Shown: positions 1-6,702, numbered from the stretch's first letter. The stretch: 8,979 nt of DNA from Turicibacter sp. (GCA_030531025.1 JAUMTV010000122.1:1-8979); one strand, 5' to 3'. Program-made: numbers and translations. The notes: generated by a model from the letters alone, not told the origin.

Positions 1-54
1 CTAGAAACTGAGTATGATTCTGAAAATGTAGATTATTTCTCTGTTTTTATATAG
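1..54 (+). CDS. 3' end of an unidentified gene (partial)
   Basis: The first frame is open from the window edge to a TAG at 52-54 and encodes 17 residues ending in DYFSVFI. The other two forward frames close within the first ten bases. An intrinsic terminator follows about 100 bases later, which fits the end of a transcription unit. The stretch is too short to assign a family, and an open frame of this size could be chance. It might also belong to the same decayed surface-protein region that lies downstream, but it is in a different frame. Confidence 0.35.
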   Translation, partial: LETEYDSENVDYFSVFI

Positions 55-149
55 ATATTATTTATTTCTTTTTCAATGCTCTTGAATCTAAAGATAATAA
101 TTACTTTAAATTTTTAAGTTTAATGATATGAAGTTAATAGCTCAAATAA

Positions 150-175
150 AAAAATACTCCTTTTAGAGTATTTTT
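150..175 (+). terminator. Intrinsic terminator
   Basis: A ten-base stem (150-159 with 166-175) encloses a six-base loop, and the T-rich 3' arm continues into more T residues. It would end transcription from the gene leaving the left edge. The A-rich 5' arm means it could also work on the minus strand. Confidence 0.7.
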
Positions 176-221
176 TATTTATGTTTTCTTTCATTTGAGA
201 AGGTTAGTATGCTCTTTTTAG

Positions 222-656
222 CATGACTTTAAAACTGGTATAAAGTTTGATTATTGGGGGAATCAGAGGCGTATAACCTTAACTTATATTGTTTTGTTGA
301 ATTATAATTATGAATTAGTAAATATCAACTTCTATGAATTAGTTCCTAATTCAGGAATAAATTATCAAAATCTAATTCAATTAGAGACTGTAACTAAATC
401 AGAATCTTTAACATTCCCAATGGATAAATTATCGACGTTGCCATAAGAAGAGGAACCAGAGATTCCAACACCGGATGAGGAGGGAAAGTCAGAAGTATTA
501 AGTATTAAAACTTCTGAAAGAAATAATTTATCATTAGAGATTAAACCTCCAGTTACGGGGCTTGCATCTCAAATCGGTACGATAGGAATTTTCAGTATAT
601 TAGTGGGATTATATAGTTTGATTCGAAATAAAGAGCAAAAAAAGCAGACTAAGTAA
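222..656 (+). pseudogene. Remnant of a sortase-anchored surface protein (C-terminal part)
   Basis: One frame reads from after a TAG at 219 to a TAA at 654, broken only by a TAA at 444-446. The part after the break is acidic and proline-rich (EEEPEIPTPDEE), a typical wall-spanning stretch. It then shows a complete sorting signal: PPVTG (encoded at 546-560), about 20 hydrophobic residues, and a basic tail ending KEQKKQTK. PPVTG resembles the (S/P)PxTG class of sortase motif known from Clostridioides difficile more than classical LPxTG. The part before the break reads like the end of an extracellular domain (ETVTKSESLTFP). There is no start codon with a ribosome binding site and no signal peptide, so I call it a gene remnant. 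A sequencing error at 444, or recoding, could explain the stop, but the missing N-terminus argues for decay. Confidence 0.6.
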
Positions 657-664
657 GTCTGCTT
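642..664. terminator. Bidirectional intrinsic terminator between convergent units
   Basis: A perfect nine-base stem (642-650 with 656-664) has a five-base loop. T-runs follow on the plus strand (663-669) and, read from the minus strand, from the A-run at 637-643. It overlaps the last codons and stop of the surface-protein remnant and lies 18 bases past the stop of the yjjW gene on the minus strand, so it can end transcription from both sides. Confidence 0.85.
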
Positions 665-681
665 TTTTTATGATTTAAATG

Positions 682-1515
682 TTAGACAATGATCGTATTT
701 ATACATCCTGCTTCATGAGCAATTGATTCTAAGTTGTTCATGTAATTATCACTTGGGGTATTCATATTTAATCGGTTTTGACGAACACCAAGATGACGAT
801 ATTTGATTAACTTGTAACGAATATTAGAGTTTTTAATTTTATTAGATACGTTACGAATCGTTTCTTCGTTGTTAAATAGTTCAGGAATAACAACGGTACG
901 AACTTCATAAAGTTTTCCACAATCCACAAGGTAGTCTAAGTTTTTTAACACAATCTTGTTGTCTGCCTTAATATATTTTTGATGTGTTTCTTTATCCCAT
1001 GCTTTTACATCAAGCATGATACCATCACATAAATCCATAAGTTTTGGTTGCTTACTTAAATCAGTTGATCCATTCGTATCAATAAAACAAGTTAATCCCA
1101 TTTTTTTCACTTTGGTGAATAATTCAATTAAAAACTCAGCTTGAAGTGTGCATTCTCCTCCAGATACTGTAATGCCTTGGATAAATGGGCGGTAATTTTC
1201 AATTTCTTTTATGATATCATCTGTAGACGCTACTTTGTATTTAGGTGTGCTGTTACGATGACACTTTTTTGTGCAGGCATCGCATTCAACACAAAGTGAT
1301 GAATTAAAAAGAACTCGTCTTTCTTCACAATTTACAGTTAATGCTTCAACAGGACAAGAACTCACACAGAAGCTACAATTAATACAATGGTTAATCGTTT
1401 CAGGATTGTGGCAGTAAACACAGTTGAAATTACATCCTTGTAAAAAGATTGCTGTACGATTTCCCGGTCCGTCTACTGAACTAAAAGGAATAATCTTATT
1501 TAAATAGCCGTTCAT
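682..1515 (-). CDS. yjjW: YjjW-type glycyl-radical enzyme activase (radical SAM)
   Basis: This cytoplasmic iron-sulfur enzyme should use S-adenosylmethionine to place the glycyl radical on the YjjI-type enzyme encoded just upstream. The 277 residues show, in order, the N-terminal FSSVDGPGNR segment typical of activases, the radical-SAM cluster motif CxxxCxxC (Cys28, Cys32, Cys35), and an inserted ferredoxin-like domain with two further four-cysteine sets (Cys44/47/50/54 and Cys75/78/81/85). These are followed by the SAM-contacting SGGE at 118-121 and the core radical-SAM barrel. The two extra 4Fe-4S sites separate it from the shorter PflA proteins and match the PflA-like activases of other glycyl-radical enzymes. 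Its ATG shares one base with the yjjI stop codon (TAATG) and has no strong ribosome binding site, so translation is probably coupled. The family call is strong. The exact YjjW assignment rests largely on its neighbour. Confidence 0.92.
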   Translation of the reverse strand: MNGYLNKIIPFSSVDGPGNRTAIFLQGCNFNCVYCHNPETINHCINCSFCVSSCPVEALTVNCEERRVLFNSSLCVECDACTKKCHRNSTPKYKVASTDDIIKEIENYRPFIQGITVSGGECTLQAEFLIELFTKVKKMGLTCFIDTNGSTDLSKQPKLMDLCDGIMLDVKAWDKETHQKYIKADNKIVLKNLDYLVDCGKLYEVRTVVIPELFNNEETIRNVSNKIKNSNIRYKLIKYRHLGVRQNRLNMNTPSDNYMNNLESIAHEAGCINTIIV

Positions 1516-2996
1516 TAACGTACTTTACGCTCATACACTTTTCCGTTACGAACTTGTCCTTGTCCAAGAACAACTGTATCTTGAAGTGTTGCGATTCCTT
1601 GATCAAGTTTAGCAATTTCACTGCGTTTAACAAGGTATCCTGTAATACGAATAACATCTGCATCTGATGAGTAAAGTGAGAAGTAACGCATTCCTTCTTT
1701 AAATGCTCCTTGGATAATATTTAAAATAAATTCTGGATTATTAGCAGCATTTAATTCAAATGGGAAGATATCCCCAGTTCCTGATGGGAAGTATTTATGG
1801 AAGCGAGCTGTTTGTTTTAAATGTTTCCATAATTCTGGTTCTTCACCAATCGGAATACGTGCTCCAGGACTTGTATTTATGTCATCACCAATTCCAACTT
1901 GAGCATGTAATAATAAACGTTCATTAGTAACTTTACAATGCTTACTTTCAAAGTTATTAATGAATGCTTCCATTGCATCCATAATACGAACACCTAAGTC
2001 ATCTGCAGTTTTTGAATGACCGAATTTATCTTCAAGCTTTTCAGCTTTTAATAAAGTATTAACACATTCAGCAAGACCGACTAAACCAAACATTGACGTG
2101 AAGCGATCTTTTGAGATAAATCCTTCAGTTACTAAGAAGTTTGTCTCAAAGAATGTACTTTCTTCAACGATATAACGAATACGTTCATTAATGTAGTTAG
2201 CCATACAAGTTATGGCATGAGGTAATTTATTATCAAAGAAATCATCAATACTTGTTGCTGTTTCAGCTAATTTAGATAAGCGCATACGAACTAATGTATG
2301 TGCCCCTCCACCAACATGAAGACCGTTATAACAACTTGCAATTCCATAGTCACCTAAATCTTCAGTGAACATGGCGTGATTAGCAAAGCTTGGTTTAGCT
2401 GTTACTAACGCTGTTTTAATTGCTTCAATTGCTAAATCATTGGGTGTTTCTTCGTTATATTTTAACGTTAAGTTTGGAATAGCATTTTCTAATTCGCGTT
2501 CAACTTCTAAAATAATTTTTGCAGCACGCGTCGGCTTAGGTCCTAAATTAGCATGACAAAATGAATCTGTAATAGTGCGATCTAATTGAGTAAAGAATAA
2601 ACGAATCGCAAGTTTTGCTTCCTCTTCGTCTTCAATAAATGGCTCTAATAAGTAATCGATGTTTCCGATATAAACAGGCATTGTTGTAATTGAAGGAACA
2701 TGCTTATAAAAAATTAATAAGTAGCTTGTTGCCTCCCAAATATTTGTTGGAGGTTCCAATTGTAAAAACTTACATCCTTCTTTCATGAACTTTTCATAGT
2801 TTGGAAGAATGTAACGTGGGCGATATGGAACATTCCCCTCAAATAAATCACAGATAATCCCAGCCTCACGTAAAGCTTGTGTATCTTCTGAAATATTTAA
2901 CACTTCAACACTATTTTCAGCATAACGTGCTAATGCGACAACTTTTTGTTCGAAAGTTAACGTCTTATCTTTAACAATCTGTTCAACACCAGTCAT
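1515..2996 (-). CDS. yjjI: YjjI-family glycyl-radical enzyme, substrate unknown
   Basis: This is a compact glycyl-radical enzyme of 493 residues, close to the roughly 500 usual for YjjI (DUF3029) and much shorter than pyruvate formate-lyase (about 760). The C-terminal radical motif is RITGYLV with the radical-bearing glycine near residue 453, about 40 residues from the end. A mid-protein SCYNGLHVGGGAH segment contains Cys222, which I infer to be the thiyl-radical cysteine. A second conserved-looking stretch, SGTGDIFPFELN, lies near residue 405. The reaction of the family is not established to my knowledge, so I name no substrate. The first in-frame start is TTG at 2999, but the ATG at 2996 sits eight bases from the GAGGTG core and is preferred. 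The enzyme is oxygen-sensitive by family, implying anaerobic use. It is transcribed first, with its activase directly behind. Confidence 0.92.
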   Translation of the reverse strand: MTGVEQIVKDKTLTFEQKVVALARYAENSVEVLNISEDTQALREAGIICDLFEGNVPYRPRYILPNYEKFMKEGCKFLQLEPPTNIWEATSYLLIFYKHVPSITTMPVYIGNIDYLLEPFIEDEEEAKLAIRLFFTQLDRTITDSFCHANLGPKPTRAAKIILEVERELENAIPNLTLKYNEETPNDLAIEAIKTALVTAKPSFANHAMFTEDLGDYGIASCYNGLHVGGGAHTLVRMRLSKLAETATSIDDFFDNKLPHAITCMANYINERIRYIVEESTFFETNFLVTEGFISKDRFTSMFGLVGLAECVNTLLKAEKLEDKFGHSKTADDLGVRIMDAMEAFINNFESKHCKVTNERLLLHAQVGIGDDINTSPGARIPIGEEPELWKHLKQTARFHKYFPSGTGDIFPFELNAANNPEFILNIIQGAFKEGMRYFSLYSSDADVIRITGYLVKRSEIAKLDQGIATLQDTVVLGQGQVRNGKVYERKVR

Positions 2997-3002
2997 CAAT
3001 TT

Positions 3003-3010
3003 CTCACCTC
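3003..3010 (-). promoter_or_regulatory. Ribosome binding site deciding the yjjI start
   Basis: The minus strand reads GAGGTGAG. The GAGGTG core is eight bases from the ATG at 2996 but only five from the TTG at 2999, so the ATG is the better start. Confidence 0.7.
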
Positions 3011-3063
3011 ATATGTTAGATTTCAGACCCTTTTTGTCAATTTATGACGTAGGGTAAGATTAC

Positions 3064-3072
3064 ATTATAGCA
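3064..3072 (-). promoter_or_regulatory. Extended -10 promoter of the yjjI-yjjW operon
   Basis: The minus strand reads TGC followed by a perfect TATAAT, an extended -10 element, which can work without a good -35; none is visible at the right distance. Transcription would begin near 3057 and leave a leader of about 60 bases. A competing TTGACA further down the leader pairs only with a poor -10 that would start the transcript inside the ribosome binding site. Confidence 0.6.
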
Positions 3073-3144
3073 TTTTATAATAGGAGGCGACCATACGAAA
3101 TATCATCCAGCTTCTCCATACACTTTCTATGTTAATAACACATT

Positions 3145-3174
3145 TTGGTCATCACTTTCCGAAAGCGTTAATAT
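3145..3174 (+). promoter_or_regulatory. Candidate promoter of the truncated sugar kinase with an overlapping cre-like box
   Basis: TTGGTC (3145-3150) and TAATAT (3169-3174) are 18 bases apart, a weak but usable pair about 45 bases before the start codon. CGAAAGCGTTAATA at 3160-3173 matches the CcpA cre consensus TGWAANCGNTNWCA except at two positions and overlaps the -10. If real, the kinase promoter would be under carbon catabolite control. Confidence 0.35.
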
Positions 3175-3217
3175 TTCATAAAAGTGCAGCAGTGATGAAA
3201 ATGGAGGGACGTTTTAA

Positions 3218-3703
3218 ATGAAAAGAGTATTAGTTATAGGTGGGACAACTTTTGATTTAAATATTTATTTGAATGAATTTTCAAATAATAAATCACAGAC
3301 AATAATGGCGAGTTCACTACTTCATGAAACCGTCGGGTCACCTGGAATTATTAAGGCTTCAAATTTAGTTAAATTAGGGGTAGAAACTAAGTTGCATTCT
3401 GTGATTGGGGCCGATGAATTTGGTGATAAAATTATTAATCAGCTACAAAAAGAAAATGTTCCTTTTGTTTATGATTTAGATCCACTTGGAACGAAGCGTT
3501 ATCTTCATTTAATTAATGTATCAGGGGAGAAAATTTCAATTTTTGCATCTTGTGGTTCAGAGCAACCTGTTCTTGACTTAGTACGTTTAGAACAACTAAT
3601 TATTGAGTCTGATCTCATTGTATTAAATTGGAATTATTTATGGATGAATTGGGTGAAAAATAAATATTCCATAAAATGTAAAAATAATGTTGACTTTATA
3701 TAA
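3218..3703 (+). pseudogene. PfkB/ribokinase-family sugar or nucleoside kinase, truncated to its N-terminal half
   Basis: The ORF has a good ribosome binding site (GGAGGG, nine bases before ATG) and starts like a PfkB kinase. It has the strand MKRVLVIGGTTFDL, an SPGIIKASNLVKLGV segment in the position of the family GGxxxNxAxxLxxLG motif, then SVIGADEFGDKII. The last family-like stretch is SDLIVLN near residue 136. Only 161 residues are present against about 300, so the C-terminal GAGD motif with the catalytic aspartate and the ATP site are missing. The final 20 or so codons are AT-rich, and the last ones double as the promoter of the downstream T-box, which suggests a deletion or rearrangement joined the two. 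The product should be inactive as a kinase. Which sugar or nucleoside the ancestor used cannot be told. It diverges from the yjjI operon. Confidence 0.75.
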
Positions 3704-3718
3704 TTGAGGTGTTAATAT
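3690..3718 (+). promoter_or_regulatory. brnQ: Promoter of the T-box leader and brnQ
   Basis: TTGACT (3690-3695) and TAATAT (3713-3718) are separated by exactly 17 bases, and a TG sits one base before the -10, giving an extended -10. Transcription would begin near 3725, just before stem I of the T-box. The -35 box lies inside the last codons of the truncated kinase gene, whose stop codon falls in the spacer. Confidence 0.8.
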
Positions 3719-3740
3719 AGTCACAACAAAGAAATCAAAT

Positions 3741-4020
3741 TCTATGAAGAGAAAGAGTAAGTTATTTTAAGACCCCACAGAGAGTCGACGTTTGCTGAGA
3801 GTCGATGGTTATGGATTAACTGAAAATCATCTCTGAGAAGTAAGGCTGAAGCAATAGTAAGTCTTATCGGGCGTCTTTTCCCGTTATCAAACTAAGCCAT
3901 TAAAACCTTTTAAAAAGGTGAGATGTTTAGAGTGCTATAAGTTTTTTTAGCTTATAGAATTTGGGTGGTACCACGGAGAACTTTCGTCCCATGAATGTTA
4001 TATTCATGGGGCTTTTTTTA
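3741..4020 (+). ncRNA. T-box riboswitch, isoleucine type (specifier ATC)
   Basis: This leader RNA senses uncharged tRNA and controls brnQ by transcription antitermination. The T-box core GGGTGGTACCACGG lies at 3963-3976, with the UGGU bulge (3966-3969) that pairs with a tRNA ending ACCA. Stem I can be built: AGAGA 3748-3752 pairs with TCTCT 3830-3834, and AGTTA 3760-3764 with TAACT 3817-3821. They enclose a specifier loop with AGTA on one side and GAAAATCA on the other. In that loop ATC (3826-3828), followed by a purine, is the specifier and reads isoleucine. An apical stem pairs TCGAC 3785-3789 with GTCGA 3801-3805 next to an AGAGA bulge. Stem III pairs CTATAAG 3935-3941 with CTTATAG 3951-3957. 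The specifier assignment is my own fold, made without covariance, but agrees with the branched-chain transporter downstream. Confidence 0.93.
3988..4020 (+). terminator. T-box terminator hairpin
   Basis: A perfect nine-base stem (3988-3996 with 4002-4010) with a five-base loop is followed by GC and a T-run. Its 5' arm begins with the CCC that also pairs with GGG of the T-box core in the antiterminator, so the two structures exclude each other. Confidence 0.9.
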
Positions 4021-4208
4021 TTTTATTTTTAATCATAAATCAGCCGGTTTAGTTCTTCGTGTTAAAAATTAAATGACATTATTTGAAGGGAGTGATCGAC
4101 TTAACTAGTAACATAGTGAGAAATAAATGAATGATTAAGAAGATTTAAAATCAAAGATAAGAAGTCTATTCTAGGGGAAAAGAATGGGCTTCGAAGGGAG
4201 ACGGATCA
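4021..4208 (+). other. Long spacer between T-box terminator and brnQ
   Basis: About 190 bases separate the terminator from the brnQ start, with no ORF that has a usable start. The brnQ ribosome binding site, AAGGGAG at 4194-4200, is eight bases before the ATG. An identical eight-base GAAGGGAG occurs at 4085-4092 with no start codon at a proper distance. It may be a relic ribosome binding site from a lost gene or a chance match. Confidence 0.5.
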
Positions 4209-5561
4209 ATGAATAAATTATCAAAAAAAGACTTTGTATTAGTTAGTTTAATGTTATTTTCTTTATTTTTCGGAGCAGGGAATTTAATTTTCCCGCCCTT
4301 TCTTGGTCAAAGTGCAGGGAATCAGATGTGGGTTGCTATGCTAGGATTTTTTATTACCGCTGTTGGATTTCCGATTTTAGGAGTTGTTGCGGTAGCTAAG
4401 TCAAAAGGGTTATACAATTTAGCTAATCAGGTAAATCCCGTCTTTGCCTCAATCTTTACTGTTTTAATTTACTTATCAATCGGTCCTGGACTTGGAATTC
4501 CACGTGCTGGAAGTCTTCCGTTTGAAATGGCAGTGGCACCGTATTTACCAGCTGAATTTTCAGTGACATTAGCACGATTTTTATTCACAGCAGTATTCTT
4601 TGCCAGTTCGTATTGGTTAGCTTTATCTCCAACAAAGTTAGTTGACCGAATGGGAAAAGTTTTAACACCAATTTTATTAATGTTAATCACAGTTATCTTT
4701 GTCGGTTCTGTTGTTAAACCATTAGGTGGATACGGAATGCCAACAGGCGATTATCAAATGATGCCATTTGTTAAAGGGTTCTTAGAAGGCTACTTAACGA
4801 TGGATACAATTGCAGCATTAAATTTTGGAATTGTTATTGCACTAGCTATTAAAACAAAAGGATTAACTGAAGAAAAATCAGTTATTAGTACAACCGTTAA
4901 AGCAGGATTAGTTGCAGGAGGATTATTAGTTGTTATTTATTCAATTTTAGGACATTTAGGTGCAATGAGTGGTGCGGTTTATGGATCAACAGAAAATGGT
5001 GCTCAAACATTAACTCACGTTATGACGTATATCTTTGGCACACCAGGAGCTATCTTATTAGCAGTTGTCTTTACAGTGGCATGCTTAACAACATGTGTTG
5101 GATTAATCACTTCTTGTGGACAATATTTTGCCTCATTAACGCCTAAAATGAGTTATAAAGTATGGGCGTCTATTTTATCTTTATGTAGTATGACATTAGC
5201 TAATATGGGATTGAATCAAATTCTTTCAATTTCAGTTCCAGTGTTAGATGCAATTTATCCAGTAGCAATCATGCTAATTGTTTTATCAATGATGAATCGT
5301 TTTATCAATGAAAGTCGTCTTGTTTATAGTGTAACTATTTTAGTAACTGGAATTGTAAGTGTCATTTATGCCTTTGATCAAGTTAAGATTAATTTAGGTG
5401 TTTTAACAACATGGTGTGAAAAACTACCGCTATATAAGCAAGGATTAGGTTGGGTTGTTCTTGCACTAGGAGCGATTGTAGTAACTGTTATCTTAGATAA
5501 TGTTTTACAATCATCAAGTTCATCTGAATCTGTATCATCTGTTAATTGTGTAGAAGAATAG
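4209..5561 (+). CDS. brnQ: BrnQ branched-chain amino acid carrier (LIVCS family)
   Basis: This inner-membrane secondary transporter imports isoleucine, leucine or valine with a cation, usually sodium. The 450 residues match the usual 430-450 of BrnQ. The N-terminus has the family signature around residues 7-35 (FSLFFGAGNLIFPPFLGQSAG), and hydrophobic segments fill most of the chain, consistent with about 12 helices. GPGLGIPRAG near residue 95 matches a conserved family loop. The C-terminus ends in a soluble serine-rich tail (SSSSSESVSS). It stands alone between its T-box and its own terminator. Control by an isoleucine-type T-box predicts induction when charged tRNA-Ile is scarce and suggests isoleucine is the physiologically important substrate. 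Family homology alone does not separate the three amino acids. Confidence 0.96.
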   Translation: MNKLSKKDFVLVSLMLFSLFFGAGNLIFPPFLGQSAGNQMWVAMLGFFITAVGFPILGVVAVAKSKGLYNLANQVNPVFASIFTVLIYLSIGPGLGIPRAGSLPFEMAVAPYLPAEFSVTLARFLFTAVFFASSYWLALSPTKLVDRMGKVLTPILLMLITVIFVGSVVKPLGGYGMPTGDYQMMPFVKGFLEGYLTMDTIAALNFGIVIALAIKTKGLTEEKSVISTTVKAGLVAGGLLVVIYSILGHLGAMSGAVYGSTENGAQTLTHVMTYIFGTPGAILLAVVFTVACLTTCVGLITSCGQYFASLTPKMSYKVWASILSLCSMTLANMGLNQILSISVPVLDAIYPVAIMLIVLSMMNRFINESRLVYSVTILVTGIVSVIYAFDQVKINLGVLTTWCEKLPLYKQGLGWVVLALGAIVVTVILDNVLQSSSSSESVSSVNCVEE

Positions 5562-5564
5562 TCA

Positions 5565-5593
5565 AAAAGAGGTATCGTTAAGATACCTCTTTT
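5565..5593 (+). terminator. Intrinsic terminator of brnQ
   Basis: A perfect twelve-base stem (5565-5576 with 5582-5593) with loop GTTAA starts four bases after the brnQ stop. The 3' arm ends in TTTT. The mirrored A-run would also allow function on the minus strand. Confidence 0.9.
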
Positions 5594-5642
5594 AAATGAT
5601 TTTGTTTTATGAAAAGAAAACATGATTGATGAATGAGATGAG

Positions 5643-5648
5643 TATACT
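5643..5648 (+). promoter_or_regulatory. Possible -10 box of the acetyltransferase gene
   Basis: TATACT lies about ten bases before the G-rich ribosome binding site. No convincing -35 sits 16-18 bases upstream, so the call is tentative. As a terminator separates this gene from brnQ, some promoter must lie in this gap. Confidence 0.3.
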
Positions 5649-5670
5649 GTTCATAAGTGGGGGGATGAAC

Positions 5671-6243
5671 TTGGAAATTAGAGATTATCAAAAAGAAGAT
5701 CAAACAAGTTGGCTACGTTGCCGTGTTTTAGCTTTTTTAGATACAGCTTATTATGATGTAGTAGCAAAAGAAAAAGAAGTTTATCAATATCCATCTATTG
5801 AACTTGTTGCAATAGAAGATGGAATGGTAGTTGGTTTGATTGATGTTGAATATGAAGAAGAACCGAATAAAATTTGTACCGCGCATGAAACATTAGGCGC
5901 AATGATTTGGCATTTAGCTGTTCATCCAGATTATCGTAATCAAGGAATTGGTACATCCTTATTAGAAGAAGTAGAAAAAAGGTTGAAAGAAAAACAGATT
6001 ACATATCTTGAATCATGGACACGTGATGATAAGTGGGTTCAACGTTGGTATTTGAAACAGCAATTTATGAAATTAAGTACGTATTTGCATGTTTATATCA
6101 ATGGAACAAATGGCATTCGCTCACAAGTTCCAGATTTAATTCCAGTCCAGTCTTTTTGCCAATATACAGGAAATGATTGGGCCATGATTAAAAAAAGATA
6201 TAAACGTGTTCATGAATGTACTGGATTTGTTAAGATGTTTTAA
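5671..6243 (+). CDS. GNAT-family N-acetyltransferase
   Basis: This cytoplasmic acetyltransferase transfers an acetyl group from acetyl-CoA to an unknown amine. The 190-residue product opens with the common GNAT start (EIRDYQKEDQTSWLRCR). The acetyl-CoA motif A follows near residues 82-98 as LAVHPDYRNQGIGTSLL, carrying the R/Q-x-x-G-x-G turn. Length is typical of a single-domain GNAT; the last 60 residues after ESWTRDD are less recognisable. I chose TTG at 5671 because the GGGGGG run at 5659-5664 is six bases before it. The in-frame ATG at 5665 abuts that run, and the upstream TTG/ATG at 5626/5629 have no binding site. The substrate cannot be read from sequence. Its stop overlaps the stop of the convergent gene, and no terminator lies between them. 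Confidence 0.85.
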   Translation: MEIRDYQKEDQTSWLRCRVLAFLDTAYYDVVAKEKEVYQYPSIELVAIEDGMVVGLIDVEYEEEPNKICTAHETLGAMIWHLAVHPDYRNQGIGTSLLEEVEKRLKEKQITYLESWTRDDKWVQRWYLKQQFMKLSTYLHVYINGTNGIRSQVPDLIPVQSFCQYTGNDWAMIKKRYKRVHECTGFVKMF

Positions 6244-6680
6244 TAATCACTAAAGGATCCATAGCATTCCGTACGATTTAAGTTGGAATCTTGTGATTGA
6301 AAATAAACATAAATTGGAGCCTTTAAAAATTGTGGATAAAAATAAAATAAGTGAGGATCTCCTTGTTTAATGGCAGATAAGGCTAAAGGAAGGTGCTTTA
6401 CAAAAATATCATTTCTTTTAATTGATGATTGGGTGTCATCAATACCATCGACACGGACTCGAATATAAAAGTAATATTGTCCAGAGTTATTAGTCAGCCA
6501 CTCTCCAATAACTTCATCACGTAATGATGTGAATTTTTCATAAGCGAACTCAGGTCCAATCACTAAGAATAATTCAGCTGTTTCATCTGAATGGGTCAAA
6601 GTATAGCGTCTTGGATAGAGTTGACTCAAATTGGATAGTCGATAATTTATCCATAGTTTATTTAAGTTAAGTGTGCTCAT
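6240..6680 (-). CDS. Staygreen (SGR)-family protein, bacterial type
   Basis: The 146-residue protein carries recognisable blocks of the Staygreen family in order. These are RRYTLTHSDETAELFLVIG (about 24-42), LRDEVIGEW (53-61), GQYYFYIRVRVDG (67-79), RNDIFVKHLPLALSAIKQGD (89-108), and FLKAPIYVYFQSQ (118-130) with a final ECYGSF. Plant SGR removes magnesium from chlorophyll a. Bacterial homologues in non-photosynthetic lineages are about this size, and some have shown magnesium-dechelating activity in vitro. His30, Asp32 and Asp55 stand where, from memory, the catalytic His/Asp residues of a bacterial SGR were placed, so the active site appears intact. No signal peptide or membrane segment is present. 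A strong AAGGAGG site is about nine bases before the ATG. The gene is alone on its strand; its native substrate here is unknown. Confidence 0.85.
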   Translation of the reverse strand: MSTLNLNKLWINYRLSNLSQLYPRRYTLTHSDETAELFLVIGPEFAYEKFTSLRDEVIGEWLTNNSGQYYFYIRVRVDGIDDTQSSIKRNDIFVKHLPLALSAIKQGDPHLFYFYPQFLKAPIYVYFQSQDSNLNRTECYGSFSDY

Positions 6681-6702
6681 ATCATCTCCTCCTTAATGTA
6701 TC

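Noticed and set aside
205..230. Hairpin GTATGCT/AGCATGAC upstream of the surface-protein remnant
   Set aside because: The stem is short with a bulge and has no T-run, so I could not support a terminator or regulatory role.
3013..3040. TTGACA with a TAACAT box on the minus strand as the yjjI promoter
   Set aside because: The -10 match is weak and transcription would start inside the ribosome binding site; the extended -10 at 3064-3072 is a better candidate.
4469..4690. 73-codon open frame on the minus strand
   Set aside because: It lies wholly inside brnQ on the other strand, has no family features and no ribosome binding site; it is a shadow of the transporter gene.
5378..5623. 81-codon open frame on the minus strand
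   Set aside because: It covers the 3' end of brnQ and its terminator hairpin, and its residues are the antisense of the membrane segments and serine tail.
5626..5670. N-terminal extension of the acetyltransferase (MMNEMSILF...)
   Set aside because: No ribosome binding site precedes these starts, and the G-rich site at 5659-5664 fits the TTG at 5671, which also gives the usual GNAT N-terminus.
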